Part shown: piece by piece, positions 1 to 9,639 of the stretch
How positions within the stretch are numbered: position 1 is the first letter of the stretch
Layout of the letters: every line of letters starts with the position of its first letter
Source of the DNA: Ephydatia muelleri
Taxonomy: Eukaryota > Porifera > Demospongiae > Spongillida > Spongillidae
Length of the DNA stretch: 64,000 nucleotides
Reading direction: 5' to 3'
Assembly (NCBI GenBank): GCA_013339895.1
Contig: JABACO010000004.1
Span: forward strand, 6,769,582-6,833,581
The notes under the pieces: model-generated
Told to the model about the DNA's origin: nothing
Database searches by the model: none
The model's input: only the letters and a program-made list of their open reading frames with translations
Position numbers and translations under genes: made by a program

Positions 1-130
1 TTCTTACACTTTGAGCTGTAGAAGTAGCAATCTCTGGATTGTAGTAAGCGATGGATACACATAACTGTATTAGCTGCAGGTCTACTTTGCTTGTCTCGCC
101 ACTCCATCTCCCCATTGGTAAGCATATGGC
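1..130 (+). repeat. Partial copy of duplicated block C
   Basis: This stretch matches 2850-2990 and 42020-42160 with small indels. All three share the line 'gagctgtagaagtagc' followed by a 'gatggatacacata' segment and the 'ctgcaggtctact' tail. It is the edge of another copy of the composite segment. No coding capacity is recognised. Confidence 0.7.
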
Positions 131-565
131 TATACAAGCATGGACCTAAAATATTGCAGCCATTTTTACGTACATGTGCCAATTATTACACAAGCAGTGA
201 TGTGTGAGAGCAGCATGGTGTATCAGAATTCATCGACACTGATTGTTCTAAAACACAGAGCTATTTCCTCGTCATATGCAACCCATGGCCATCTTAGTTG
301 CCAAGAACCTCTGGATCAAAACGCCTCTCACGATGTATGCCTCATACAGCTTCTCTATGTCTTCTTGTGTCATTTCTTGCTTCTAGACTAGTTCTTAAGG
401 GACTTAAACACTGAAACATCAAATTTGCCCAACAATTAGGGTGGATAAACTAATGTAGTATTAATAGCTAAATGAAATGTGTTAATGAAACTGAACTGCC
501 TGAAAGCAAACTCGTTGGAGATTGTCTTACAACCTTTGTTGCAATTTTAAACCATTCGGTAAGCC
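131..565. other. No gene recognised
   Basis: Short open frames only, none resembling a known protein. I saw no partner elsewhere in the window. Confidence 0.4.
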
Positions 566-939
566 TTAGTCCCTGTTTGAAACATAGGTGCCAAACACTA
601 CCAGATCCTGACTACATTCTGTGCCTGATCCCATATATACAATGTACATACCAGACCTCTGTACACAGACTAACCATGTATTTCCTGCAGGTCCGATAGC
701 TATGGCAATCAGAGCAATCTCTCCTATACAGAGGATATGGCAGCAAGTCATGTAATTGTACACCTTGTGTGTGCCTATGCATGTGTGTATGTGCAGGACT
801 AAACACCTTTGTAGATTATTTAGCTAGCTCACTGTGCTGTGCTATGTATACTATATCAGTTTTCTCCCTAGACTTATGGGAAGGCAAGGTACTATGTAAT
901 AGGCCAAGCCTGACAATGGGCATACATCGGGACACACTG
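566..939 (+). repeat. Duplicated block I, copy 1 fragment
   Basis: Near-identical to 13788-14130, including the segments 'gcaatcagagcaatctctcc' and 'cttatgggaaggcaaggtac'. The match stops exactly where the CACTG terminus of the element at 940 begins. The intact block at 14121 continues differently ('gggacacactggcatg'), so 939/940 is an insertion or rearrangement junction. Confidence 0.75.
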
Positions 940-1336
940 CACTGTGCCAATTAAATGTTTTCCGACCGTGTAGAATGCGTGTATGCACTCTGCTTACACG
1001 TGTTTAACTCTTGCGGTAAACACGGTGTATACAGCAGTGGATAACTAGTGGAAGGAGACTGTCTTACATTTATAATAATTTTTCCCGCGTAACAGAGTTC
1101 AAAAGTCAAACAACATCGACTACTGGGAATTTTGTAATGGTTACAACCATTTTTATGACATAAAGGCATAGCAAAGATATAAAGCTTTACTTACAACAAA
1201 AACTGTTGCACAAACGAATTTCTCTCGTCGATGTCACGTGACTTAATTGGTCAGTATTGCTACAAGCGCGTGACATTTATATATTCATATTGCGGTCGAA
1301 TAAGGTCTGGTCGGAAAACATCTAATTGGCACAGTG
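940..1336 (+). mobile_element. Non-autonomous foldback derivative of a CACTA element
   Basis: It starts CACTGTGCCAATTAAATG and ends with its complement CATCTAATTGGCACAGTG, giving at least 28 bp of terminal inverted repeat with one mismatch. Termini beginning CACTG fit the CACTA/EnSpm superfamily. Positions about 940-1066 are the reverse complement of the right subterminal region of the large element at 56392-63321 (its 62385-62466). Positions about 1066-1336 are a direct copy of its 63043-63321. Both ends therefore derive from the same (right) terminus, with part of the nested 62467-63284 element inside. No coding capacity. A convincing 2-3 bp target duplication is not visible. Confidence 0.7.
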
Positions 1337-2140
1337 TCATTGTCTGTTGAATTAGTTAATGATGTACACATACACAATCACATAGTGTTATGTGCCCAGC
1401 TGGGACCATCTTTGGCTGATTCACATTTCCTTCAATATGTTAGACACGCCCACATTTGCGGCCGTCATGGTTCATGTGTGTACATATGATCATGTGTTTG
1501 GTGGTTTAAATAGGGTTATACACCTTTGGGTGTCAGTCTAAGTGTCTGTGAACATGCTGCAAAATGTGTGTGTGACAAATGTGCACTGACTGATGTGTGA
1601 CAAATGTGCACTGTGAACTATTCAAAATAGATCTGGACTGTACAGGTATGTTGTTAGGATGGGTTATGTGTCTAGCCAATCCACCACTCTTTTTTTTTAC
1701 AGTGTACGCTACATGCACCAGATTTGTAATGATACAACATTTTCTCATTGTGTTTTGATATGTATTGTTGGCAGGTCTGGAGAGTGGAAGGTTCCTTGAC
1801 AATGACATAGACCATGAAGATTGGCTGGAGAGCAAATGATGGACATAGAACTTTGTGGGTTGGGTGCAACTGTTGTAATCTGGTATGGGAGTGATGTTTT
1901 AAGTCCTGCTTTGGGTTTTACCCTAGAAGATGGCCCCACTCCCTGTCAAAGTGTGTATGTGTGTCTATGTGTATGTGGGTGTGTATGTTTTGTAATTGCT
2001 GTGCTTTTCTGTGTTTGTGTGTGGTTTTGTGTTTGTGTGGCAGTGTGCACAATGAACCTTGAAGCAATCTGACGTGGGGTGAGGGTGTGTGATATGCTAT
2101 GGTGGAATAGGGAGGGAACAGGAAATGACATTGGAACATT
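1337..2140 (+). repeat. Duplicated block A, copy 1
   Basis: Partners are 19480-20260 and 63322-64000 (near-identical), with a short stub at 55465-55560. It contains a local 22 bp duplication at about 1573-1612 ('gtgtgacaaatgtgcactg' twice) that the 63.5 kb copy lacks. It also contains a TG-rich stretch at about 1954-2044. No conserved reading frame runs across the copies. Confidence 0.8.
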
Positions 2141-2850
2141 TCTAATTATTGTACAATCAGTTTACTTGTTAATACTGGTACCTCTTTGGTGCAGTGCAGT
2201 ATAGTACGGAACACAAGCAGAGAATGATGATCTCTAACACAAGTACAGTTGAAGTACACTGGTGAGAGAGGTAATTTTGCTGCATTTTTAGTTTTTAACA
2301 GGAAATGAGAAATAATAACAGTGAAAAACAGAGGTCATTTGTATATGTAACACAAATACACTGGTGAGAGAGGCGTTAAAAATTGTTGCTGCATTTTTAG
2401 TTTGCGATAAATAATGACATCAATTATAGTAAAAAACAGATACTATTTGGGTCATGTTTACACATTCACGTGATAGAAGTGCTCGCGTGACCTCGAAGTT
2501 GTGCACAAGTAAACTGCTCGACACATGGAAACGTTGGAGCCAAAGAATAGGTAAACTATTATTGTTTTAACTGGGTGGGGAAAATGGTGTGAAGTATATT
2601 GTCCTAGCTAGTGTTTCTCACAGTGCAGTAGAGGCGAGTGTGCGTTGTAAGGGTTAAACACATACTGTTCATGGCTTGTGTCGTGTCGTGTACACCCAAC
2701 GATAGAGCGACACAAGATGCATCGTGCTACGGTTCCCTCTTACATGTACCATAGATATGCATATACCAGCGTGACGCGACATACCATCTACATGCAGGGC
2801 TGCGTGGTTGTCGACACTGTATTCGCGTAAGATCGATCGGGCGACGCTAT
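2141..2850 (+). repeat. Duplicated block B, copy 1
   Basis: Partners are 20261-20960 and 41395-41990. All carry 'tggaaacgttggagcc' (or a one-base variant), a GTAAAC donor-like site shortly after it, and the 'gttgtaagggttaaacac' segment. The latter and the following 'acacccaacg' segment also recur at 10480-10740, 34840-35090 and 53720-53990. I read it as an unclassified interspersed repeat family. It is not a gene. Confidence 0.7.
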
Positions 2851-3730
2851 CACACTTTGAGCTGTAGAAGTAGCGGAGAAAATACGGTATAATCTCTGGA
2901 TGTAGTAGGCGATGGATACACATAGTGTATTAGCTGCAGGTCTACTCATGCTCCTTTGCCTGTCTCGCCATACCCCCAATTCAAGGTTAATAATACATCA
3001 GACAACAACACATGTGCACAATGTATTCGTACAATGTGCTCTCTTCACTGCAAACGTAAGCATCGGGCACATCAAATATGCCTATAGACCTTTTGCAGTG
3101 ACATCCCGGGAACGTTCAAAGCAATGTTTACTGGGGGACAAAATGTGCGTTAATTCGAAGTTTATGATGTAATTCAACATGAACTTTGACGATATCACCG
3201 GCTTATTGGCTAACGACAAGGCGCGCTACGTCAGAAGCTCCAATGTTTTCACGGACTGTTGGAGATGCATTTATGAAACCATGGATCCTTATTGTTTTAG
3301 CGATCGCCACTGGATAGATGATATTAGACAATGGCTGGTAGTCGACTTCCCAGCCATATATACGCATCTGATTGATACACCAGGAGGGTACACTAGGGAA
3401 AAACAAGAGTCTTGAAGCCCATGATTATTTCACGAGGTATAATGCTTCACAAAGCTTCACTTGGTCTACTGATTACACCATTAGCATTATCCAGATGAAC
3501 TTGACCATTGATAGTGCTTCCATTACTCTCTTCACCCAATGTCTCACAACACACACACACCCTTTCGTGACTGAGGATCGATACATGTGTTCCCGTGGGG
3601 GATTTAGTTTTGCCTCTCCAAAACACAGACGGAACATAGTCAACATTGTTTTCATCCTTTGATGGTTTACCTATGAAAATATACCATCCTGTACATCAGT
3701 TTGACACACATTAGTACATGCTCTAGGTAA
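2851..3730 (+). repeat. Duplicated block C, copy 1 (uninterrupted DIRS target)
   Basis: This matches 42010-42366 on its left part and 47156-47700 on its right part. In the second copy a DIRS retrotransposon separates the two halves. Position about 3195 ('gacgatatcaccggctt') is therefore the paralogous empty site. A frame at 3179-3415 is preserved for about 75 codons in both copies but resembles nothing I know. Confidence 0.8.
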
Positions 3731-4306
3731 TGCCAGAGATAGGGATTGGAAGGTAGATAAATTAACACGGGCAATCCTAGCTAGAGTATAGAATCCATAC
3801 AAATTAAGACATACATACACTTCTGGATCTAAGTATTCAGTTTTTTTTCTCAGTGCCTTGGTCTTCTGCAGGTTCTTCTTTTGTGCTGATTTGTATCTTT
3901 CTATCCATGCTGTGGCTTGTGAGAAACCTCGGATGCAAACCCACGGGTCAACAATAATGTAAGCGGGTTTGATGGAAGCTATAACCCATGGTGAAGGGAT
4001 AGTTATCTTCAACAGACGAGCACCAAGAAGCTCTAATGTTACCAACGTGCCATATGTGAAAGCAGAATAGGGAAAGGAAACTATGGCATTCAAGAATTCT
4101 GATGAGTTGCAATCACTAGTCCTGGAAGTGCTGGGACAGGCAGTCGGGGCATTATCTTTGATCGGGGAGACTACTGAAAGCCCTGAAGACACATGAATCA
4201 CCAGCGCTTGCCACGGAAGAGACACCACCAGACTTAGAGCACCACCCTTGCTGCATTCCGCGCATTTACAACGGCGGCAAGGCGAAATTTTATTCCCATA
4301 GCGCAC
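3671..4306 (-). CDS. Hypothetical protein, 211 codons, unrecognised
   Basis: An open frame on the minus strand within about 600 bp (3731-4331) present only in copy 1. The flanking blocks C and D are continuous with their partners elsewhere, so this segment looks inserted. The N-terminus has a Cys cluster (CRRCKCAEC, about residues 10-18). The middle is Ser/Thr-rich and mildly hydrophobic. A basic Lys-rich stretch lies near residues 143-155 (KSAQKKNLQKTKALRKK). No domain is recognised. It may be an exon of a transposon or retrocopy, or a chance open frame. The start is simply the first ATG. Confidence 0.25.
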   Translation of the reverse strand: MRYGNKISPCRRCKCAECSKGGALSLVVSLPWQALVIHVSSGLSVVSPIKDNAPTACPSTSRTSDCNSSEFLNAIVSFPYSAFTYGTLVTLELLGARLLKITIPSPWVIASIKPAYIIVDPWVCIRGFSQATAWIERYKSAQKKNLQKTKALRKKTEYLDPEVYVCLNLYGFYTLARIARVNLSTFQSLSLALPRACTNVCQTDVQDGIFS

Positions 4307-4331
4307 CTAGATTTGGAAGAGCGTGTACACT

Positions 4332-5398
4332 ACACTAGCCTGCAGATGGTGTTGTGGCCTCTTTGCCTCAATTGCCATACTCCCCCACAGCCAATGGCAT
4401 GCAGGACCAACCTAACTCCTGGCAAGATGGCAGAGCAGTGGTGATGTAATGGTGATATCTAATGTGGCAGGTTTGCCTCTGTCCCTTCCAGCAACGAGAA
4501 TGTCAGCAGGTGTGGTGTGGTCTCTTGTTATGCCATGACCCTTCTCCACACTAACTGCATGTTCATCATGTTGGCATGACAACAGAGGTCAACGACCATA
4601 TCCCACATGCAGTTAGGGTATATGGCCACATCTCCCTCATGCCTTTAGGTCATGGCATGGTGACCAAGAGGATCAAGAGCAGTATCTGGACACAATTAGC
4701 AACAACCACATCCCATAAGTCATCTGCTGGTAGTGGAATTTATAAGCCATCAATTTAATATTTCAAATCAAGAAATTATGTTTGTTGGCATAGCATGCTT
4801 GTCAATAATTGTGATTGAAATTTCTGAAGACAGGCTTCAATTGATACGGACTTTGCGTCGATGGTCAATTTATACATTGAAACATTTGTAAAATTGCATC
4901 GATGGAATATTTTCTATTTTAAAATTTGTACACAGTATGTATTGTGTTTTTCAGAAAATGTCTATCGTCATCAAACAATCAAAATAACCCTCAAAATCTG
5001 CTTCCAAACTACCTTCCAAATCACTATTGTTAACCTACATGAACACGAATGGGCTTTTTATACTTGATGTTTTTTTTAATTTGTTTTGTAATAGTATTTC
5101 TTTCACTTAGGTATGGCTAGAAACATGTACTGTTAATCGGTATCCGTTTGATATTGAAATACAATTACCTTAACCACTGGTTTAACAAATTCAGCAAATT
5201 GATTATGTTTTGACCATTAGACCTCGTTATGGACACGACCAGGTTTAGGTAACCACTAACAGAATTGTCTAAGACATAGAGACAACAACGGTTGTTAACT
5301 CTTCGGCTGCTACAGTATATACTCCTTTTATTTCTGTGATTGAGGACCACACTCCTGTGTTCTTTTATGTTCCATGTTGCATAACTAGCTAAGAATTA
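4332..5398 (+). repeat. Duplicated block D, upstream of TRIM-NHL gene 1
   Basis: The same segment precedes all three TRIM-NHL genes (21209-22337 and 48282-49390). Copy 1 lacks about 80 bp present in the other two after 'caactcctggca'. A 60-codon frame at 4576-4758 is kept in copy 2 (21523-21705) but broken in copy 3. It has no known homologue. The block carries an inverted pair, TGCCATGACC (about 4531) and GGTCATGGCA (about 4648). It is the likely upstream regulatory or 5' untranslated region of the TRIM genes, by position only. Confidence 0.6.
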
Positions 5399-5821
5399 AC
5401 CAGGTGTCTGGATTCTTATACTGCAATACTAACCCTGTGTTGCACTGTTTGCAGCATACCCATTTTAATGTTGATTTGAATGGGCTAAATAATTCAAGTG
5501 CTGCGTAAGGACTGGATAAGACTACTAAATTTAGTTATTGTATTTAGTTATTGTATTCTTCACTACCAACAGTGTAGTTATGGAGAAACCATAATATTTT
5601 AGCTATTGTCCGGTGGTCATTTATATGCTGTTATGCATATCTATAGCTAAGCATTCATCAGGTGTTTGGATTCTTATGCTACAATACTAGCCCTGGAGCT
5701 GTAACACATGTACAGTAGTTTAATTGATTTTGAATTGCCTAGGTCCATAAATTCAAGTGCTTTTGTATCGACTGCACTATTTTATCCTTTACTACCAACA
5801 GTGTGGTTATGGAGAAACCCT
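5399..5821 (+). repeat. Tandem duplication of the TRIM splice acceptor and start region
   Basis: Two imperfect units, about 5399-5606 and 5658-5821. Each starts near 'caggtgt-tggattcttat' and ends with an acceptor-like tract, 'cactaccaacag' or 'ttactaccaacag', followed by an ATGGAGAAACC start. The upstream unit reads ATG GAG AAA CCA then TAA at 5580-5594. The downstream unit opens the real gene. Copy 2 has the same arrangement (22338-22528 and 22589-22752). Copy 3 has one unit whose left part resembles the first unit and right part the second. Confidence 0.75.
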
Positions 5822-8007
5822 TTCCACACATGACCTGTGGTGTGTGCTCCAAGCCCTACAATGATCCAAGAATTCTGTCATGTTTGCACTCCTTCTGTCT
5901 ACAATGTCTCCATCATGAGATAGAGAAAAGTGGTTCACAACAAATGTTCCAATGTCCCATCTGTGAACAAAACACCAACATCCCAGTGGGAGGGGCCAGT
6001 GTTCTCCCTCAGAACCTCCATCTTGGATTTGAAGTAGAGGTAGCAGGGTACATGTCCAAGATGACCAGTAACAGTGATGTAGCATGTGACCAATGTGCTG
6101 AAGGAAGCAGTGATCCTGCAGTGGTGTTCTGTTGTGCTTGCCATCACTTCCTGTGTGCCTTCTGCCTTGAACACCACAAGCGCAATCGAATATGGTCCAA
6201 ACACAAAATTGTTGGACTAGACCAGGAGGGAGCCAGACAACTGCACACCACCATGAAGCCAAGAGATCATTACTGCTCTCAGCCTAACCATGAGGACAAT
6301 GACTGGATTTTTTATTGTGAGACTTGTAGCTTGCCGGTATGCCGTGACTGCACTACAGTTACCCACAAAAGCCACTCTGTGAAGGAAATATCCACAGTAG
6401 CAAAGACCCATCAAATGGAAATCTCAGGAGCACTTGAAGATGCAAAAGAGGTGGTGACAAAGCTGACTGGAGCCATTGATGAAAATAACAGGATGATAGA
6501 GCAAGTGGAGATATCCAAAAGAAATGCTTTCTTGGCCATCAACCAAGCCTTTGAAACACTCCAACAAACATTGGAAGAAAGGAAAAAGACACTATTGTCA
6601 GAGTTGGAGGCCATTTCACTGTCCAAGACAACAGCTCTGACCCTCCAGAAGGAACAGTTTGAGAAGATGGTTGGAGACATTGGTCACTACACTGATATGG
6701 CCTCCCAGATCCTGCAGACCCACACTGACCATGAGATTGTAGCATTGGGAGGACTCATACCCACTGAACTGCAGGCCACCCTCAAGAGGGTCCAGACCAT
6801 TTCCCTCACTCCAAACCAACACAGCAACATATCTGTGTCTGTGAAAACAGATGATCTTGTCAGGCAGCTATCCAAATTAGGTGAAATTATTGTATTCTTC
6901 CCTTCTCCATCTTCATGCACATGGATGTCCACATCAGTAGCCAGGGTGGGGACCACGTACCATGTTAAGGTACAAAGCAAGACCTCAAAGGGGGAGGAGT
7001 ACCCACATGGTGGTGTAGAGGTGAAGGGTGAGATGAGGTCCAAGACCCATAATGGAGCAGTTGTGTATGGAGAGGTGGAGGACCACAGGGATGGTACCTA
7101 CACCATCACCCTCACCCCTCAAACTGCTGGTCCTCACCAGCTCCTCATCACAATGGATGGTGAGCATGTACACAATAGTCCTAATGACCTTGATGTGAGG
7201 CCTAAACGTGACTACCATACCTTATGTAATGCCCAACAAGTGATCCAGTGTTATAGTCCATTATGTGTAGCCATCCATGACAATGGAGACATCTATGTAG
7301 GGAGTGGTGATCACTGCATTTATGTGTTTGATCAAGCAGGCCAACTGAAGAATACCATAGGTAGTAGGGGAAGTGGTGATGGTCAGTTCTCTTATCCATT
7401 TGGTATATCCATCAAGGGAGAAGTGTTGTATGTTGCTGATAGTGGCAACTGTCGTGTACAGAAGCTGACATCAAGTGGAAAGTTCCTTCATACGTTTGGT
7501 CAGCAGGGATCAGGTCAGGGACAGTTCAATTGCCCAGTGGCTGTCATCATTGACTCCAACAACAAACTGATTGTCTCTGATTATTGTAACCATAGGATAC
7601 AAATATTCAATGAGAATGGTGGTTGGTTATTAACCATAGATGGTAATGTCTCAGGCAATCATAGTTTTCAGTTTCCATGGGGTCTTGCCTTGGACCCTCA
7701 GGGAAACATTCATGTTGCAGCCGAACATTCTAACATTATCAAAGTGTTTAGCAAAGAAGGTGTGTATGTCAGAATGTATGGTGATCCTAATGGTCCCATA
7801 GGACTAGCCATTGATGATGAAGGTTACAGCCTTGTCAGTGAGGTTAGTGGCCATTGTCTCTCCATCTATGATCCTGAGGGAAACAAGATCCACACAGTGG
7901 GGAATCTGAAGAATCCCCATGGTACTGCACTAGATCCCAGAGATGGCAGTGTGTTCATTGCTAACTATGGTGCTAACACTGTATTGAAGTATTGTGTAAA
8001 TATTTGA
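5809..8007 (+). CDS. TRIM-NHL protein 1 (RING, B-box1, B-box2, coiled coil, filamin, NHL)
   Basis: An intact single-exon gene of 732 residues with TRIM71/LIN-41-like architecture. The RING (residues 10-52) has all eight zinc ligands: C10, C13, C25, H27, C30, C33, C49, C52. B-box 1 spans about 93-132. B-box 2 has C156, H161, C170, C173, C178, C181, H186, H189. A coiled coil follows at about 195-330, a filamin/ABP280 repeat at about 355-460 and six NHL blades to the end. The family acts as RING E3 ubiquitin ligases, whose NHL propeller typically binds RNA or protein. The ATG at 5809 is chosen because the GTG two codons upstream is not a plausible eukaryotic start and a splice-acceptor-like 'tttactaccaacag' ends at 5800. 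An upstream 5'UTR intron is likely. Paralogues are at 22741 and 49468. The substrate is unknown. Confidence 0.9.
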   Translation: MEKPFPHMTCGVCSKPYNDPRILSCLHSFCLQCLHHEIEKSGSQQMFQCPICEQNTNIPVGGASVLPQNLHLGFEVEVAGYMSKMTSNSDVACDQCAEGSSDPAVVFCCACHHFLCAFCLEHHKRNRIWSKHKIVGLDQEGARQLHTTMKPRDHYCSQPNHEDNDWIFYCETCSLPVCRDCTTVTHKSHSVKEISTVAKTHQMEISGALEDAKEVVTKLTGAIDENNRMIEQVEISKRNAFLAINQAFETLQQTLEERKKTLLSELEAISLSKTTALTLQKEQFEKMVGDIGHYTDMASQILQTHTDHEIVALGGLIPTELQATLKRVQTISLTPNQHSNISVSVKTDDLVRQLSKLGEIIVFFPSPSSCTWMSTSVARVGTTYHVKVQSKTSKGEEYPHGGVEVKGEMRSKTHNGAVVYGEVEDHRDGTYTITLTPQTAGPHQLLITMDGEHVHNSPNDLDVRPKRDYHTLCNAQQVIQCYSPLCVAIHDNGDIYVGSGDHCIYVFDQAGQLKNTIGSRGSGDGQFSYPFGISIKGEVLYVADSGNCRVQKLTSSGKFLHTFGQQGSGQGQFNCPVAVIIDSNNKLIVSDYCNHRIQIFNENGGWLLTIDGNVSGNHSFQFPWGLALDPQGNIHVAAEHSNIIKVFSKEGVYVRMYGDPNGPIGLAIDDEGYSLVSEVSGHCLSIYDPEGNKIHTVGNLKNPHGTALDPRDGSVFIANYGANTVLKYCVNI

Positions 8008-8078
8008 ACATGATTGAAGTTAAAGTTTATATGGTCAACTGTGTTGAGAAATGTACAGTTCTCTATATGCCAGTATTA

Positions 8079-8084
8079 AATAAA
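8079..8084 (+). terminator. Polyadenylation signal AATAAA of TRIM-NHL gene 1
   Basis: The canonical hexamer lies 72 bases after the stop codon. It is conserved at the equivalent position of copy 3 (51733-51738). Confidence 0.65.
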
Positions 8085-8109
8085 TATCTCGTCCTTCATT
8101 CCTTGGTAT

Positions 8110-8505
8110 AAGGACAATGCAAAACTCTGGGTGGTGTGAGTGGGCGGTGCCATATTACCACACACAATGTTGTACATACGTACCGGTCACACCCCCAGAC
8201 TCATGCCAATGCCACATGGGATTAGGGATCGTAATTTTGGATAATCCGGAAGTGATAGAGGTTAAAAATGCTAAACAAAGTCCAAGGGTTTGAATGCCAG
8301 ACACACATATTCAAACAACCCATACATTTAATCACATACTATGTATCTACCATTCTGCCGATATACTGATTAGCCAAAATGATTACATTACAAGTGTACA
8401 TGGACGTGAATAATGAATACATGGAGCAACAAAGCATTTTAAACATAGAGAAGATAAAGTTAAAATTGGTTAGTCAGTTGCCCCATTTTGGTTGAGTTAC
8501 TAGTA
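8110..8505. other. Segment inverted relative to TRIM copy 3
   Basis: Both ends of this roughly 395 bp segment occur in reverse complement at 51778-51885. There the flanks are collinear but about 280 internal bases are missing. Left end here: 'aaggacaatgcaaaactc'. Right end: 'cattttggttgagtt'. No gene inside. Confidence 0.7.
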
Positions 8506-9545
8506 TAGGAAATGGGCTTTAAAAGGAAATAAAATCTCACCAGTGTCACTACTCTCTTGTCTCAGGCATGCTCATGTGCACTACAGGAATGTCTTGCATG
8601 CCATAGCAGCCCAGTTCATCGGTTAACTAGGGCTAAGTACTTTAAACAATATCCAATTCAAGTCTATTAATTAATGGTGGTGTCTCCAGCCCCTTCCCTC
8701 GGGTTGCAAGCCCCAGTGGGTGTGTGCAGTTCTAACAGCTAGCACATTATGAGAATGTGGAAGTACATGACTTGCAGGTATGTGTGTGCCTGTGTGTGAT
8801 GTAGTATACATGTATATGGGTGTATAACCTTAACCCTGGCTAACAGAATTGCTATCGGCTACTGTCCCACTACTCTCAATGTGAACTGATCCTTAGTATG
8901 ACATTGGAAACGTGTGGAGTGCTTGGATCCACATGTTCCACAGAGACGCTCCAGTTGACACGGACGCTGTGACACAGAGAGATGGAATCTGAATGCTAGC
9001 GGAGATGTGGCAGAACTTGTGAGAGCTATGTGGGAGACATCTTGAGATTCTTAACCTTTAATCTCCAGAGCCAAGTCCTACGCGTAGAACCAATATTTGA
9101 AAATAGAAATACAAGTTTTTGTCATCCATTTCTCTACTGTTGTTTGATGTGTCTACCATGCTAAATTTACCAATTGACAATGAGATGTGGCAGAACTTGT
9201 GAGAGCTATGTGGGAGACATCTTGAGATTCTTAAATAGCAGGATGCAGCTTGAGCTTTGCCAGGGGGAGAAGTTATAATGGAGGGCAATGGAGGCTATAA
9301 GGTTGGAGATGTGTATATATGAGAATGAATATGAGATGTGTGTATCTCTTGTGCTTCTGCATGGAGTGTGTCTCTTGTCCTTCTGTATGGTGTGTTTGTA
9401 TTTCATTGAACTTCATTACAGCAGACATATGTAGTGCATGGTGGTACAGCTTGAAGCACCATCTGCATAGATTGATCTTGCATTGCGGTGTCCATTGTCA
9501 TGGCATTGATTGCATCACCATGACATCATCTGCCCCCATCTTGTT
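8506..9545 (+). repeat. Duplicated block E, copy 1
   Basis: Partner 51886-52670. It starts 'ggaaatgggctttaaaagg' and includes a 'gagatgtggcagaacttgtg' segment that is itself tandemly repeated here (about 9001-9050 and 9181-9233) but single in copy 3. No gene recognised. Confidence 0.7.
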
Positions 9546-9546
9546 A

Positions 9547-9582
9547 AAAAAAAATTTTTTTTGGGGGGGGGGGGGGGGGGTA
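9547..9582 (+). repeat. Homopolymer tract, A/T then G run
   Basis: A run of A and T is followed by about 18 G residues. The length is likely uncertain in the assembly. Confidence 0.8.
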
Positions 9583-9639
9583 TGTGGGTGTACACTTGGA
9601 GCTTTTGTGTATACCCACCCCCTTCCCCCCCACACACAC

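Noticed and set aside
1233-1246. GTCACGTGAC palindrome as a regulatory E-box/CLEAR site (also at about 63210)
   Set aside because: It lies inside a transposable element and is repeated with it. There is no gene nearby for which regulation could be argued.
5803-5808. GTG start two codons before the TRIM ATG
   Set aside because: GTG initiation is not expected in a eukaryotic nuclear gene. The ATG at 5809 is conserved in all three copies just after an acceptor-like site.
6411-7399. Several minus-strand frames of 60-118 codons within TRIM gene 1 (and the same in copies 2 and 3)
   Set aside because: Antisense shadows of a well-supported coding region. Their conservation follows from the sense strand.
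8820-8845. 'aaccttaaccctggc' and 'aaccctaaccctggc' (52221) resembling telomere repeats
   Set aside because: Only two degenerate units embedded in duplicated block E, with no array.
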